DNA of 64,000 nucleotides from Pantanalinema sp. GBBB05 (GTDB lineage: Bacteria > Cyanobacteriota > Cyanobacteriia > Leptolyngbyales > Leptolyngbyaceae). Below the pieces are notes generated by a model. The model saw only the letters and a list, made by a program, of their open reading frames with translations, did no database searches and was not told where the DNA came from. Location of the stretch: positions 1 through 64,000 of the forward strand of contig VRZD01000010.1 in NCBI GenBank assembly GCA_016743235.1, in the 5' to 3' direction. Shown one piece after another: positions 47,100-57,062 of the stretch. The position numbers and the translations under genes were made by a program. How positions within the stretch are numbered: the stretch's first letter is position 1; every line of letters begins with the position of its first letter.

Positions 47100-48593
47100 G
47101 TGTCTGAAACCCCGACTCTAGATAGATTAATCAAAAATGTGCGGGTGGTGCGCCCGCTCCAAGTCTCCGTCGATCGCCTGGATATCGGCATTAAGGGTGG
47201 TAAATTTAGCCAAATTGCCCCAGAAATTAGTCCAGATCAGGCAAAAGAAGTGATGGACGCAAAGAATCTCCTGGGGTTTCCGGGGATTGTGGATGCTCAC
47301 ATGCACATTGGTATTTATCAACCCCTTGACCAGGACGCGATCGCGGAAAGCCAAGCGGCGGCAATGGGCGGAGTCACCACCAGCCTGAACTATATTCGTA
47401 CTGGACAGTATTACCTAAATAAAGGCGGCTCTTACCGAGAGTTCTTCCCAGAGGTGTTGGCACGATCCAACGGCAATTTTTATGTGGATTATGGCTATCA
47501 CATTGCCCCGATCGCGCCTCAACACATTGATGAAATGCAATGGTTATATGAAGAACATGGAGTCGCATCGTTCAAAATCTTTATGTTCTACGGAGGGTAT
47601 GGACTACATGGTCTGTCTAATCAACAGAATTTGTTTCTGATGATCAACCCGGACGATCGCTATGATTTTGCCCACTTTGAATTCATCATGCGGAGCCTAT
47701 CGCAGCTTCGAGAACGGTATCCCGCTGCCCAAGACTCGATTAGCCTCAGTCTGCATTGTGAAATTGCCGACATTCTCAATGCCTACACCAAGATTGTGCA
47801 GCAAGACACCACCCTGACGGGTCTGAATGCTTACAGTGCTGCTCGTCCACCCCACTCCGAAGGGTTAGCGATTTGCATTGCTTCCTATCTGGCGCATGAG
47901 ACTAACTGCGGCAACATCAATTTGCTGCATCTCAGTTCCCGTAAGGCAGTCGAAGCGGCATTGATGATGCAAGCCACCTTTCCTCACATCAACTTCAAGC
48001 GGGAAGTCACTGTCGGTCATCTGCTGCTCGATGTCGATGCCCCCACAGGCAAATGGGCAAAGGTCAATCCGCCGATTCGACCCCGCGCCGATGTGGAGTA
48101 TTTATGGAATGCCGTGTTGCAAAACCAGATTGATTGGATTGTCAGTGATCATGCCTGTTGTGCTGCCGAGCAAAAAGCCAGCCTCAGCGATCCAGACAAT
48201 ATTTGGTTAGCTAAGTCGGGCTTTGGCGGCACGGAATATTTGCTTTCAGGTGTAGTCAGTGAAGGTAGCAAACGGGGCATGTCCTACAACCAGATGGCAA
48301 GGCTATTGAGTTGGAATCCGGCGCAACGATTTGGTCTGGCTCAGAAGGGTGATATTGCCGTAGGCTATGATGCTGACTTAGTGCTACTCGATCCGCATGA
48401 AACCTTCGTCGTTCGTGCGGCTGAATCCCTCTCACAACAAGGTTATACCCCCTTTGAAGGCATGGAATTAACCGGACGGGTCAAGCACACCTTCCTCCGG
48501 GGCAACCTGATTTACGATCGCGGACAAATCATCGGCTCACCGCAGGGACAGTATTTGCGGCGATCGCTGGGATTGTCACCAGAAACGTTTTAG
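47100..48593 (+). CDS. amidohydrolase (dihydroorotase/hydantoinase-like)
   Basis: A 497-residue cyclic-amidohydrolase family protein. The metal ligands HxH are in GIVDAHMHIG, a probable carbamylated Lys is in ASFKIFMFYGGYG, further His are in LSLHCEI and NLLHLSS, and the catalytic Asp is in WIVSDHACC. The C-terminal beta-sandwich strand YDADLVLLDPHETFVVRA and GRVKHTFLRGNLIYDRGQI are typical of dihydropyrimidinases and dihydroorotases. Whether it is a dihydroorotase (pyrC-like), hydantoinase or other cannot be fixed. Start GTG at 47100; no clear ribosome site. Its stop overlaps the end of kdpD, convergent, by 4 bases. Confidence 0.82.
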   Translation: MSETPTLDRLIKNVRVVRPLQVSVDRLDIGIKGGKFSQIAPEISPDQAKEVMDAKNLLGFPGIVDAHMHIGIYQPLDQDAIAESQAAAMGGVTTSLNYIRTGQYYLNKGGSYREFFPEVLARSNGNFYVDYGYHIAPIAPQHIDEMQWLYEEHGVASFKIFMFYGGYGLHGLSNQQNLFLMINPDDRYDFAHFEFIMRSLSQLRERYPAAQDSISLSLHCEIADILNAYTKIVQQDTTLTGLNAYSAARPPHSEGLAICIASYLAHETNCGNINLLHLSSRKAVEAALMMQATFPHINFKREVTVGHLLLDVDAPTGKWAKVNPPIRPRADVEYLWNAVLQNQIDWIVSDHACCAAEQKASLSDPDNIWLAKSGFGGTEYLLSGVVSEGSKRGMSYNQMARLLSWNPAQRFGLAQKGDIAVGYDADLVLLDPHETFVVRAAESLSQQGYTPFEGMELTGRVKHTFLRGNLIYDRGQIIGSPQGQYLRRSLGLSPETF

Positions 48594-49726
48594 CGTTCCT
48601 TGGCTGTCGCAATAATGTGGACATCAATGTTCTTCAGCGATCGCAATAATTGATGTGTTAGTGATCCACGGAGGATCAATTTCCAGCGCGATCGTTGACT
48701 TTCACCAATGACGATTTGAGTGATGTAATAGCCTCTAGCCACTTCGGCGATCGCTTTTGCTTTGTCATAGTTGGTGCTCCGAATAAATTCGCCACCAAAC
48801 TCTTGGCATAGCCTTTCACAGGTTTCGATATGCAGACTCTCTGCTTTAGTCAGAAACCGATCGGGGTCATCCACAAATAAGCAGTAAAAGGGAGCATGCA
48901 TATACCCCGCCAGGCGAGCTCCACGTCGAATCAGTTGAATGGCATTGGGATAGGTTGAGACACAGACTAAAACCCGTTCAAGAATGCTGCAAAACGATGC
49001 CTGGGGTTTTGTGCCATTCGATGCTTGCTCAAGCGCTTCTTCCTCAATGTTGTCGGCAACTTCGCGTAATGCCAATTCTCTGAGAGCGATCAAATTACGC
49101 CGCTGAAAAAAATTTTGGAGCGACTGATCAACCTTCTCAAGCGCATAGATTTTACCGTCTTTAAGGCGCTCCTCTAGTGTCTCTGGGGTGACATCAATCA
49201 CCACGACTTGATCGGCCTCTTCCAACAGGCGATCGGGGATGCGCTCGCGCACAACAACCCCTGTAATCCGAGCTACGAGATCGTTGAGGCTTTCTAAATG
49301 CTGAATGTTGACGGTTGAATAGACGTCAATCCCTGCTGCCAAAATGGCTTCCACATCCTGATAGCGCTTTTCTCGTTGAGAACCAGGGACGTTAGTATGG
49401 GCGAGTTCGTCAATTAAAGCCAGTTGTGGCTGACGAGCCAGAATGGCATCTGTGTCCATTTCAGCCAAACTGATGCCACCACAGTGAATGAGCTGCCGGG
49501 GCACCACTTCTAGCCCCACTGCTTGCTGAGCCGTCTCCTGCCGATTGTGGGTTTCGAGTAACCCAATCACTACATCAATCCCCTCCTGCCGCAGCCGGTA
49601 CCCCTCCTCCAGCATGCGGTAGGTTTTACCGACCCCCGGTGCCATACCAATAAAAATTTTATGCTTACCTCGCTGGGCAAGGCAGCGATAGGTACTATCA
49701 GGTGCAGAACCGGACGAGTGATACAT
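48590..49726 (-). CDS. kdpD: truncated KdpD (N-terminal KdpD and Usp domains only)
   Basis: A 378-residue protein equal to the cytoplasmic N-terminal part of KdpD. Walker A is in IFIGMAPGVGKTYRMLEEG, followed by RRQLIHCGGISLAEMDTDAIL and LALIDELAHTNVPGS, and the C-terminal third is a universal-stress-like domain (CVSTYPNAIQLIRRGARLA... VIGESQRSRWKLILRGSLTHQLLRSLKNIDVHII). The four membrane helices, GAF and histidine kinase domains of the full-length (about 900-residue) enzyme are absent. Short KdpD is known in cyanobacteria and is the last gene of the kdp operon, 2 bases after kdpC. It cannot signal by itself; a separate partner is implied. Confidence 0.9.
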   Translation of the reverse strand: MYHSSGSAPDSTYRCLAQRGKHKIFIGMAPGVGKTYRMLEEGYRLRQEGIDVVIGLLETHNRQETAQQAVGLEVVPRQLIHCGGISLAEMDTDAILARQPQLALIDELAHTNVPGSQREKRYQDVEAILAAGIDVYSTVNIQHLESLNDLVARITGVVVRERIPDRLLEEADQVVVIDVTPETLEERLKDGKIYALEKVDQSLQNFFQRRNLIALRELALREVADNIEEEALEQASNGTKPQASFCSILERVLVCVSTYPNAIQLIRRGARLAGYMHAPFYCLFVDDPDRFLTKAESLHIETCERLCQEFGGEFIRSTNYDKAKAIAEVARGYYITQIVIGESQRSRWKLILRGSLTHQLLRSLKNIDVHIIATAKER

Positions 49727-49728
49727 AG

Positions 49729-50331
49729 TTAGCGATCGAACATATCCATAGCTAGATTGAGCTTCAGGACATTGACTCCTGGTTCGCCAAAGACGCCTAA
49801 GAAGCGACCATCCGTATTTTGATGGATCAAATCTTCTAGTTGACTTGGTGCAAGTCCTCGGGTGGCTGCTACCCGCGTAATCTGGGCTCTAGCCGCTGCA
49901 GGTGTGATATGGGGGTCAAGACTGGAACCAGAGGTGTACACCAAATCGGCAGTCGGTTGAATGCCTGCCTGGTGTAATTGAGTCATGGTTTCTTGAACCC
50001 GCTTAAGCAAATCTGGATTAGACGGAGCCAGGTTGCTCGCCCCCGATATCCCGGTTTTGAGTATGCCTGCGGCATCATTAGTGGGGTCGGCAGTACTGTA
50101 GTTGGTAGTGCTGGGGCGACTATTGAAGTAGCGATCGCTGGTAAACGGCTGCCCAATTAAAGCTGATCCGACAGGTTGACCTTGAGTATTCGTCAGAATG
50201 CTGCCGTTGGCTTGAAAGGGGAAGGCGATTTGTCCCAAGCCAATCATTAGGAGCGGATACATCAGGGCTGTGATCACCCAAAGGACCAGAGTCGATCGCA
50301 TGGCTCGACTGACCTCGCGCATGACACTCAT
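49729..50331 (-). CDS. kdpC: potassium-transporting ATPase subunit C
   Basis: A 200-residue membrane-anchored subunit of the KdpFABC potassium pump. One N-terminal transmembrane helix (LVLWVITALMYPLLMIGLGQIAFP), then the periplasmic domain with GSALIGQPFTSDRYFNSRPSTTNY and the C-terminal THIT-type stretch SSLDPHITPAAARAQITRVAATRGL...FLGVFGEPGVNVLKLNLAM. Its start codon overlaps the stop of the upstream small gene (TAATG). Complete and of usual length. Confidence 0.93.
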   Translation of the reverse strand: MSVMREVSRAMRSTLVLWVITALMYPLLMIGLGQIAFPFQANGSILTNTQGQPVGSALIGQPFTSDRYFNSRPSTTNYSTADPTNDAAGILKTGISGASNLAPSNPDLLKRVQETMTQLHQAGIQPTADLVYTSGSSLDPHITPAAARAQITRVAATRGLAPSQLEDLIHQNTDGRFLGVFGEPGVNVLKLNLAMDMFDR

Positions 50332-50612
50332 TAGAATTTCTCCGGTACAAACATCACAACGAATAAATAAACGGACAGCACCACAGTTCCCAGCCCCAAT
50401 AGCCCTAATGCCCAGGCTTGAGAGCGAGAGCCTTCATGACCACTAGTGGCGTAAACAACGGGAGCCACCATGAGATTGAAGCAAAATGCCAGAAACAGAG
50501 ACAGCGGCAGCTTTTGCCTCCGCCATTCTGACCAAAGGTCGGCAACCTCTTCCAGCGTTTGAGCCGTTGTTGGCAGCGATGAGCGCAATCGTTTGAGAGT
50601 ATGGAGTTTCAT
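50331..50612 (-). CDS. KdpF/KdpG-type small subunit
   Basis: A 93-residue protein between kdpB and kdpC. The C-terminal 30 residues (WALGLLGLGTVVLSVYLFVVMFVPEKF) match KdpF, the single-helix subunit that stabilises the pump. The preceding 60 residues add a second hydrophobic helix (LPLSFLAFCFNLMVAPVVYA) and a charged N-terminus. Cyanobacterial kdp operons (Anabaena) carry a gene named kdpG at this position, and this fits that pattern. It is 21 bases downstream of kdpB and overlaps kdpC. I leave the symbol blank because KdpF and KdpG names are both used. Confidence 0.8.
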   Translation of the reverse strand: MKLHTLKRLRSSLPTTAQTLEEVADLWSEWRRQKLPLSLFLAFCFNLMVAPVVYATSGHEGSRSQAWALGLLGLGTVVLSVYLFVVMFVPEKF

Positions 50613-50633
50613 GACTAAAAAGGGGTTGAAGAA

Positions 50634-52784
50634 CTAGGAGAAGGGCAGAAGCCAATCGATCGCTTTAATGGCAATAAATGGAGCAATGATGCCACCTAAG
50701 CCATAAATCAACATGTTGCGTTGCAGCAGTTGATCAGCGGTGAGTGGACGAAACTGCACCCCCCGCAGCGCCAGCGGGATTAGGACCGGAATAATCAGGG
50801 CGTTATAAATCAGGGCAGAGATGATCGCCGATTGGGCACTTTTCAGTCCCATGATGTTGAGTGCCCCAATTCCCGCCGCTGCAAAGATGGTAGGAATAAT
50901 TGCGAAGTATTTGGCGATGTCATTGGCAACCGAGAAGGTCGTCAATGCGCCACGGGTAATCAATAGTTGTTTGCCGATCGTCACTAGGTCGATCAATTTG
51001 GTTGGGTCAGAATCCAGATCCACCATGTTGGCAGCTTCTTTGGCAGCCTGGGTTCCAGAATTCATGGCTAGACCGACATTGGCTTGAGCCAGTGCGGGGG
51101 CATCATTGGTGCCATCACCGGTCATCGCGACTAGCTTACCCTGAGCCTGTTCCCGGCGAATCACATCAATTTTGTCTTCGGGTGTGGCTTCAGCAATGAA
51201 ATCATCCACTCCAGCTTCCTGGGCAATTACAGATGCTGTAATGCGGTTATCACCCGTCAGCATCATGGTTTTGACCCCCATCCGACGCAATTGGTCAAAC
51301 CGTTCTCGCAACCCCGGTTTCACCCTGTCCTTCAGATAAATCACGCCATAGATGTCATCACCCCGGCACACAGCCAGAGGCGTTCCCCCTAAATGGGAAA
51401 CTCGTTCATAGGCTGCATCCAGGGTTGGAGGAACGTGACCACCCCGCGATCGCACAAATCCTTTAATGGCATCCACGGCACCTTTGCGGTACTCCTGACT
51501 ATCCAGATCAGTACCGCTCATACGAGTCCGAGCCGAGAACTCAATCCCAACGCCGGGTTTGCCATCCAGCTCGAAGGTCGCTCCTAATTTTTGAGCTAGC
51601 TGGACGATCGATCGTCCTTCTGGAGTTTGATCAAACATACTAGCGACCAAACAAACATCGGCAACGGTCTGAAGGCTATGACCATTGACTGGAATAAACT
51701 CGTCGGCTAAACGGTTGCCTAATGTAATGGTTCCAGTTTTATCCAAAACCAGCGTATTCACATCCCCACAGGCTTCTACGGCACGCCCAGAGGTGGCAAT
51801 CACGTTGAACTGAGCCACCCGATCCATCCCCGCAATGCCGATCGCGCTTAACAATCCCCCGATCGTCGTGGGAATCAGGGCGACTAGCAGGGAAATCAGA
51901 ATCGCAATACTCGTGCCAGACCGTAAACTGTTGCCTGTCGCTGTTCCGGCAACACTATCTAAAAAGCCTGCAATATATCCAGATAACGAAGGCGTTGTGG
52001 CAACCACAATCAGAAAGACCTGGGTCAGCACTGCTAGCAACACCGTCAGTGCAATTTCATTGGGAGTTTTGGTGCGTTCGGCACCTTCGACTAGAGCAAT
52101 CATGCGATCGATGAAGCCCTGCCCTGGATCAGCGGTAATTCGTATCACTAGCTGATCGGAGAGGAGACGAGTGCCACCGGTAACAGAACTGGCAATATCT
52201 GTACCCGGTTGTTTTAAGACAGGAGCCGATTCTCCCGTAATAGCTGATTCATCCACAGAACCAATGCCTTGAATCACCTCACCATCAGCGGGGATCAGGT
52301 CTCCTGCGACTACTGTCACCTGGTCACCACGACGCAATTCAGTTGAATTGACCGGCTGAATTTTGCCATCGGGAAGCAGCTTACGTGCCAGGGTGTCAGA
52401 GCGGGTCGATCGCAGCGCATCTGCTTGTGCCTTACCTCGTCCTTCGGCAACAGCTTCAGCAAAGTTAGCAAACAGAATGGTCAAGAAGAGGATAAACGTG
52501 ATGATGCCATTGAGTAACCGTTGTTGCCCAATATCTGTTTGTACTGTACTAAATAGAGTGGGATGAATAGTGACAAGTAGAGTGACGATCGTACCCAGCC
52601 ATACCACAAACATGACTGGATTTCGGACTGCAATGCGTGGATGCAATTTGACAAAAGCGGCTCGAATTGCTCGTTGATACAGTCCTTGGCGATCGGCTTT
52701 TGGGGTGTGCCGACGATCGTCACGCCGACCACCAGGAACCCGAATTGGGCGTGAGGATGGAGAAGATCCGGTTTTAATTCCCAT
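50634..52784 (-). CDS. kdpB: potassium-transporting P-type ATPase subunit B
   Basis: The 716-residue P-type ATPase subunit that powers K+ uptake. It has the phosphorylation motif [18 protein letters not shown] in ITGESAPVL, the nucleotide-binding segment PLAVCRGDD and the hinge [22 protein letters not shown], and about seven transmembrane helices. The N-terminal 30 residues ([25 protein letters not shown]) are a basic extension. The gene follows kdpA by 16 bases. Length (about 680-700 in most bacteria) is normal. Confidence 0.95.
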   Translation of the reverse strand: MGIKTGSSPSSRPIRVPGGRRDDRRHTPKADRQGLYQRAIRAAFVKLHPRIAVRNPVMFVVWLGTIVTLLVTIHPTLFSTVQTDIGQQRLLNGIITFILFLTILFANFAEAVAEGRGKAQADALRSTRSDTLARKLLPDGKIQPVNSTELRRGDQVTVVAGDLIPADGEVIQGIGSVDESAITGESAPVLKQPGTDIASSVTGGTRLLSDQLVIRITADPGQGFIDRMIALVEGAERTKTPNEIALTVLLAVLTQVFLIVVATTPSLSGYIAGFLDSVAGTATGNSLRSGTSIAILISLLVALIPTTIGGLLSAIGIAGMDRVAQFNVIATSGRAVEACGDVNTLVLDKTGTITLGNRLADEFIPVNGHSLQTVADVCLVASMFDQTPEGRSIVQLAQKLGATFELDGKPGVGIEFSARTRMSGTDLDSQEYRKGAVDAIKGFVRSRGGHVPPTLDAAYERVSHLGGTPLAVCRGDDIYGVIYLKDRVKPGLRERFDQLRRMGVKTMMLTGDNRITASVIAQEAGVDDFIAEATPEDKIDVIRREQAQGKLVAMTGDGTNDAPALAQANVGLAMNSGTQAAKEAANMVDLDSDPTKLIDLVTIGKQLLITRGALTTFSVANDIAKYFAIIPTIFAAAGIGALNIMGLKSAQSAIISALIYNALIIPVLIPLALRGVQFRPLTADQLLQRNMLIYGLGGIIAPFIAIKAIDWLLPFS

Positions 52785-52800
52785 AACGGTTCAAAAATTC

Positions 52801-54498
52801 CTACCCAATACCTTTGATGATTTGAAATGCTTCTGCAACGGGACCTAATGCCAGGGCTGGAAAAAAGGTGAGGGCACCCAAAATCAGAATCACGCCCGCT
52901 GTGACTCCGGTGAATAACCCTGTATCAGTACGTAGAGTTCCAGCCGTCGCGGGAACGGGCTGCTTGCGAGACATACTATCTGCCAGCAGCAGCAATGCCA
53001 CGATCGGAATATAGCGTCCTGCCAGCAAACTAAAGCTGGTGCTCAAGTTCCACCACAGCGTTCCATCCCCGAGTCCTTCAAATCCAGACCCGTTGTTTGC
53101 GGCCGCCGAAGCATACTCGTAAATGACTTGAGACAGCCCGTGAAATCCCGGATTGCTAATACCAGCCAGTTGTTCGGGGAATACCAGGGTAATTGCCGAT
53201 GGGATCAGGATAGCGATCGGATGCACCAGTAAAATCAGAAAACTTGCCAGAACGACCTCTCGTTGCTCGATCTTGCGTCCCAAAAATTCGGGAGTTCGTC
53301 CCACCATTAAACCTGTAACAAACACAGCCAGAATCAGGTAGGCAAAGAGGAATGCTGTTCCCGTGCCCTGCCCACCAAACACAATTTGCAGAAACAAATT
53401 GGATAGGGTGACAAAGCCACCACTGGGCATAAAGGAGTCATGCAAACTATTCACGGCTCCACACATACTGGCAGTTGTAAATACGGCAAAGAGAGCAGAT
53501 TGCGCCCAGCCAAACCGGACTTCCTTGCCTTCCAAATTGGGAGCGCTGTTGCCTAATAAGGCATTGACCGCTGGGTTACCCTGGTACTCGCCGATCGCCG
53601 TAATGACGATAAATCCAATCAAAATCGCCAGTGGAATACTGTACACCAACCAGGCTTGCTTCAGGTTGTGGGCAAATATTCCGTAGGTAATAATCATTGC
53701 TGTTGGAATTGCAAGCAGTGTCACCAGTTGAATTAGATTGGTGAAACCATTGGGATTTTCAAACGGATGGGCTGAGTTGATGGCAAAAAAACCGCCCCCA
53801 TTCTCACCCAATTCCTTAATGATCTCGAAGTGAGCAACTGGACCACGGGCGATCGCCTGTTGGATTACCGGATTTTCCAAAGTCGGGACAAGGGCTGGTC
53901 CGGCAAGAGTCTCAGGCATTCCAGCCGCCATGAACCCGATCGCACCCACCACACTAATTGGCAACAGAATTCGGGTAATAGACTGAATCAAATCAACATA
54001 GAGATTACCCAACGGTCTACCGGTTAGTCCCCGAATAAAAGCGATCGCCACGGCAATGCCAGTAGCGGCTGAGGTAAACATCACGAAGCCTAAAGCCGCA
54101 AACTGGCTGAAATAGCTGTAAGTTGTTTCGCCAGCATAGTGCTGTTGATTGGTATTGGTGACAAAGGAAATGGCTGTATGCAGAGCTAGATCCCAGGAGG
54201 GCGCAGTTAAACCCGTGGGATTCAAGGGTAATACACCCTGAATCATGAAAATCAGGTCGATCAACACCAGCATTGCCAGGTTGCTGTACAGGACTGCCCG
54301 GGCATACTGCCAGCCGGTCATCGCCTCGCGGGTTCGCACTCCACTGAGTGAGAATATAGTTCGCTCTACAGGATTAAGCACCGGGTCAAGCCAGGTGCGC
54401 TGCCCCATAAAGACACGGGCAATATAACGACCGAAGAATGGCGTAATGACCACGACAATCAGCAGCGTTAAGACAATTTGCATCCATCCTTGCAACAT
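52801..54498 (-). CDS. kdpA: potassium-transporting ATPase subunit A
   Basis: The 565-residue ion-translocating subunit with the four selectivity-filter loops: [52 protein letters not shown] and [14 protein letters not shown]. About ten transmembrane helices. It is the first gene of the operon kdpA-B-F-C-D on the minus strand, so the promoter must lie in the region 54499-54816, shared with the divergent sensor gene. In other cyanobacteria kdp is induced by K+ limitation and osmotic stress; direct operator sites were not recognised here. Confidence 0.96.
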   Translation of the reverse strand: MLQGWMQIVLTLLIVVVITPFFGRYIARVFMGQRTWLDPVLNPVERTIFSLSGVRTREAMTGWQYARAVLYSNLAMLVLIDLIFMIQGVLPLNPTGLTAPSWDLALHTAISFVTNTNQQHYAGETTYSYFSQFAALGFVMFTSAATGIAVAIAFIRGLTGRPLGNLYVDLIQSITRILLPISVVGAIGFMAAGMPETLAGPALVPTLENPVIQQAIARGPVAHFEIIKELGENGGGFFAINSAHPFENPNGFTNLIQLVTLLAIPTAMIITYGIFAHNLKQAWLVYSIPLAILIGFIVITAIGEYQGNPAVNALLGNSAPNLEGKEVRFGWAQSALFAVFTTASMCGAVNSLHDSFMPSGGFVTLSNLFLQIVFGGQGTGTAFLFAYLILAVFVTGLMVGRTPEFLGRKIEQREVVLASFLILLVHPIAILIPSAITLVFPEQLAGISNPGFHGLSQVIYEYASAAANNGSGFEGLGDGTLWWNLSTSFSLLAGRYIPIVALLLLADSMSRKQPVPATAGTLRTDTGLFTGVTAGVILILGALTFFPALALGPVAEAFQIIKGIG

Positions 54499-54816
54499 GT
54501 TTCTGTTGGACTCTCACTATGGGTGATTGGTCATTGGCATTAAGAAAGGGCAAATAACCAATGACATCTACCGATCGATGGTGAGGCTCTGATTTAAGAA
54601 TTACAAGGTATAGAGCGGCGTTTACTACAATGTTTAGATCAGTGGTATAGCCGGTCAGCAGAACGTTTAGTCAGTGCTTAGATCGGCTCTATACCAGCAA
54701 ATATAAATTGGCAGCTAAACGCCGTCTGAGTCGGATTTTTAAGTGGAATCACCTGGAAAATCGTTAGACTTCGGAATAGGGAACTGGCTCAATAACGGTT
54801 CTATTTCAGGAGCCAA
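54499..54816. promoter_or_regulatory. kdpA / sensor-kinase divergent promoter region
   Basis: No gene. The 318 bases contain two perfect interleaved inverted repeats (listed separately), a short repeated TTTAGATCAGTG / TTTAGTCAGTG / TTAGATCGG family (54633-54686), and an unremarkable 27-codon frame ELQGIERRLLQCLDQWYS ending in TAG (54678-54680), perhaps a protein remnant. The region must hold the promoters of both transcription units. No -10/-35 pairs could be assigned securely. Confidence 0.45.
54608..54725. repeat. two interleaved inverted repeats (pseudoknot topology)
   Basis: GGTATAGAGC (54608-54617) is complementary to GCTCTATACC (54687-54696), 10 of 10. CGGCGTTTA (54617-54625) is complementary to TAAACGCCG (54717-54725), 9 of 9. 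The order of arms is A, B, A', B', so in RNA or single-stranded form they would make a pseudoknot rather than nested stems. The arms A and B meet at base 54617. The region is between divergent kdpA and the sensor gene. Confidence 0.6.
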
Positions 54817-55911
54817 ATGCTGCAACTTCGACGCGGATCTGATGCAAACTACTGGCAGTCAAGCACATTCTGGCTAGTGGTAGGACTCTTTGCTGTCGTC
54901 CTATTTCTGGAGATTTTGACTCCACCCGATTATGTGTTTGGTTATCTCTATATCGGTCCCATTCTGCTGGCAAGTGCTCACCTCAGCCGGAAGATTACCG
55001 TTCAGGCGACTTTAGCGGCTTGTATTCTGACCCTAATCAACGTCTGGTTACCAGGTATTGAACTGGTTAAGGCGCCTACAATTGCTAGTCGAATGATTGC
55101 AACGTTGGCGCTGATCGTCACAGGAGTCCTGAGCGATCGCAACCGTCTATATCAGCAAACATTGCTCCAGCAGCAAACTCAGCTGGAAGCCCAAGAAAAG
55201 CTAGCCAGCACTCGAGAGGACTTTGCTTCTGCCTTAACCCATGACCTGAAAACCCCACTACTGGGGGCGATCGAGACGCTAAAAGCCTTTCAAAATGGCA
55301 GTTTTGGTTTAGTTCAACCCAGCCAGCAAAGTGTTCTAGCGATGATGGTGCGCAGCCATCAAACCACTCTGCAAATGGTGGAAACACTGCTAGATGTTTA
55401 CCGGAATGATAACGAGGGGTTACAGCTTCACCTGGCAACGATCGATTTGGTGGGGATCGTAGAAGAGGTCATGACGGCAATCACCGATCTCGCGGCTAGC
55501 CGTCGGGTGCATATCTCTCTCCACTATGGAGCCTCTGACTTTCGCCAATTTCTCTGGGTAACCGGTGATACCCTACAACTTCAGCGGGTTATGTTCAATC
55601 TCCTGGCTAATGCAATTAATCACTCCCCTCGTGGTGCGAAGGTTGAGGTCGTTTTAGAACCAGGCTCCTCGCACCAAACGGTGAAGGTAACAGACCATGG
55701 GGCAGGCATTAAAGCGGATGAACTCCCCCATCTGTTTGAGCGGTTTTATCAGGGACAGAGCGATCGACAAGCCAAAGGTTCAGGGTTAGGTCTTTACCTA
55801 TCTCGGCAGATCATTGAGGCACACAGCGGTACAATTTGGGCAGAGAACCGACAGCCAACGGGGGCAACCTTTGCGTTTCGGCTTCCTGCCTTACCTCCCC
55901 AACCTTATTGA
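54817..55911 (+). CDS. sensor histidine kinase, membrane bound
   Basis: A 364-residue histidine kinase. Residues 18-100 form about three transmembrane helices (FWLVVGLFAVVLFLEILTPP; YLYIGPILLASAHL; IASRMIATLALIVTGVLSD) with little periplasmic sequence, followed by a coiled coil. The H-box is FASALTHDLKTPLLGAIETLK, the N-box LLANAINHSPRGAK, and G motifs are VTDHGAGIKADELPHLF and KGSGLGLYLSRQI. It is divergent from kdpA and followed 81 bases later by a response-regulator gene on the same strand. Because KdpD here has no kinase domain, this pair could supply it, but the sensor does not contain a KdpD domain. The input signal is not evident. Confidence 0.87.
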   Translation: MLQLRRGSDANYWQSSTFWLVVGLFAVVLFLEILTPPDYVFGYLYIGPILLASAHLSRKITVQATLAACILTLINVWLPGIELVKAPTIASRMIATLALIVTGVLSDRNRLYQQTLLQQQTQLEAQEKLASTREDFASALTHDLKTPLLGAIETLKAFQNGSFGLVQPSQQSVLAMMVRSHQTTLQMVETLLDVYRNDNEGLQLHLATIDLVGIVEEVMTAITDLAASRRVHISLHYGASDFRQFLWVTGDTLQLQRVMFNLLANAINHSPRGAKVEVVLEPGSSHQTVKVTDHGAGIKADELPHLFERFYQGQSDRQAKGSGLGLYLSRQIIEAHSGTIWAENRQPTGATFAFRLPALPPQPY

Positions 55912-55992
55912 GCCTGCTTTGTCATTCGTCTGTTGTTCGTTGTGACTATCCATGACTGGTTAATCCCGCATCACCAAACGGTCCAATCGCCC

Positions 55993-56691
55993 ATGCCTAA
56001 GGTGCAACCCCTGAAGATCTTATTAGTGGAAGATGATGAACTGTTTCGTCTCGGCTTACGGGTGCGGCTGGAGCAAGAGCCAGGGTTGGAAATTGCAGCG
56101 GAGGCAGAAGATGGGGAGATGGCGATCGAAATGGTTAAATCCCATTCGCTCAACATCGTGGTTCTCGATATTGGTTTACCCGGTTTAGGGGGGGTGGAAG
56201 CCTGTCGGCAGATCAGGCAGTTCGCTCCCGAGCTGCCAGTGCTGGTACTCACGTCGCATACGCAAAAAGCGTTAATTAACCGCATTATCGAAGTTGGTGT
56301 ACAGGGCTACTGCCTCAAAGGGGTGCCCTCGCAGACCTTAATTCTCGCCATTCGATCGGTCGCTGCCGGGGCATCCTGGTGGGACTCTGCCGCTACAACT
56401 GAAATTCGGGCTGCCTTTGAAAATAACTCTAGTGCCGCACCCACCGATGATTCTGAGCAATTGAACTCTGTCCTGACACGACGAGAACAGGAAATCCTAG
56501 CTTTAATCGCGGCTGGCAAAACTAATCAGGAGATTGCCCAGCTGCTATATATTGCACCAGGAACCGTCCGCGTTCATGTTCATGCGATTTTGCAGAAGCT
56601 AGATGTGCGCGATCGGACTCAGGCGGCTGTTCTTGCCATTCAAAGAAAGCTGATTGCAGCGGATCTACTCTCTGAGATAACTGGCTTGTAA
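55993..56691 (+). CDS. NarL/FixJ-type response regulator
   Basis: A 232-residue DNA-binding regulator. The receiver domain has DD near the start (LLVEDDELFRLGL), the phospho-acceptor Asp in VVLDIGLPGLGG, and the switch and Lys region VLTSHTQKALINRIIEVGVQGYCLKG. The C-terminal LuxR-type helix-turn-helix reads LTRREQEILALIAAGKTNQEIAQLLYIAPGTVRVHVHAILQKL. It is a partner of the preceding kinase. Unlike KdpE (OmpR type), it is of the NarL type. ATG 55993 (MPKVQPLKILL) is the chosen start; an in-frame TTG at 55933 would add 20 atypical residues. Confidence 0.9.
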   Translation: MPKVQPLKILLVEDDELFRLGLRVRLEQEPGLEIAAEAEDGEMAIEMVKSHSLNIVVLDIGLPGLGGVEACRQIRQFAPELPVLVLTSHTQKALINRIIEVGVQGYCLKGVPSQTLILAIRSVAAGASWWDSAATTEIRAAFENNSSAAPTDDSEQLNSVLTRREQEILALIAAGKTNQEIAQLLYIAPGTVRVHVHAILQKLDVRDRTQAAVLAIQRKLIAADLLSEITGL

Positions 56692-56759
56692 TCCCTTGAA
56701 TTAGCCATTGGGACTACTAAACTTGCACTCAGGATTTGCAACGTTTCATCCTCGATCGA

Positions 56760-57012
56760 CAACGGTGGGGTTCCGAACCACACAGTTCGAGTCGTGAACT
56801 CGACAGGTCAACCTCAGAAGTCAAATGGTCGAGTTCCAAACGACATGATTTGACTGCTGAACTCGAATGATCAGGCTCAAAGGTCAAATGGTTGAGTTCC
56901 AAACGAGATGATTTGACTTCTGAACTCGAAGCGTGGGGTTACGAACTCAAATAATCAGGCTCAAAGGTCAAATGGTCGGGTTCTGAACAGCAGGATTCAC
57001 GTTCTGAACTTG
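56760..57012. repeat. degenerate 20-22-base repeat array (left copy)
   Basis: At least ten direct, imperfect units of 20-22 bases alternate between forms such as GGTCAAATGGTCGGGTTCC, ATTTGACTTCTGAACTCGAA and CGTGGGGTTACGAACTC. A homologous array with the same unit order lies at 58452-58656, in the same direction. One frame reads short heptad-like peptides (DLTSELEAWGYELK, SGSKVKWSGSEQQDSRSELG) between stop codons, so this may be a decayed coding repeat. No spacers of constant length, so not CRISPR. Confidence 0.65.
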
Positions 57013-57062
57013 GAAACTGGAAACAAAAAGCTATCTTCAACGGATGGTAATCAAACTCAGGT

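Noticed and set aside
54594..54680. Short peptide frame ELQGIERRLLQCLDQWYS
   Set aside because: Only 27 codons, no start codon, preceded by a stop; could be a remnant but cannot be supported.
56760..57012. CRISPR array at the degenerate repeats
   Set aside because: Units vary in sequence and length, with no constant repeat-spacer structure.
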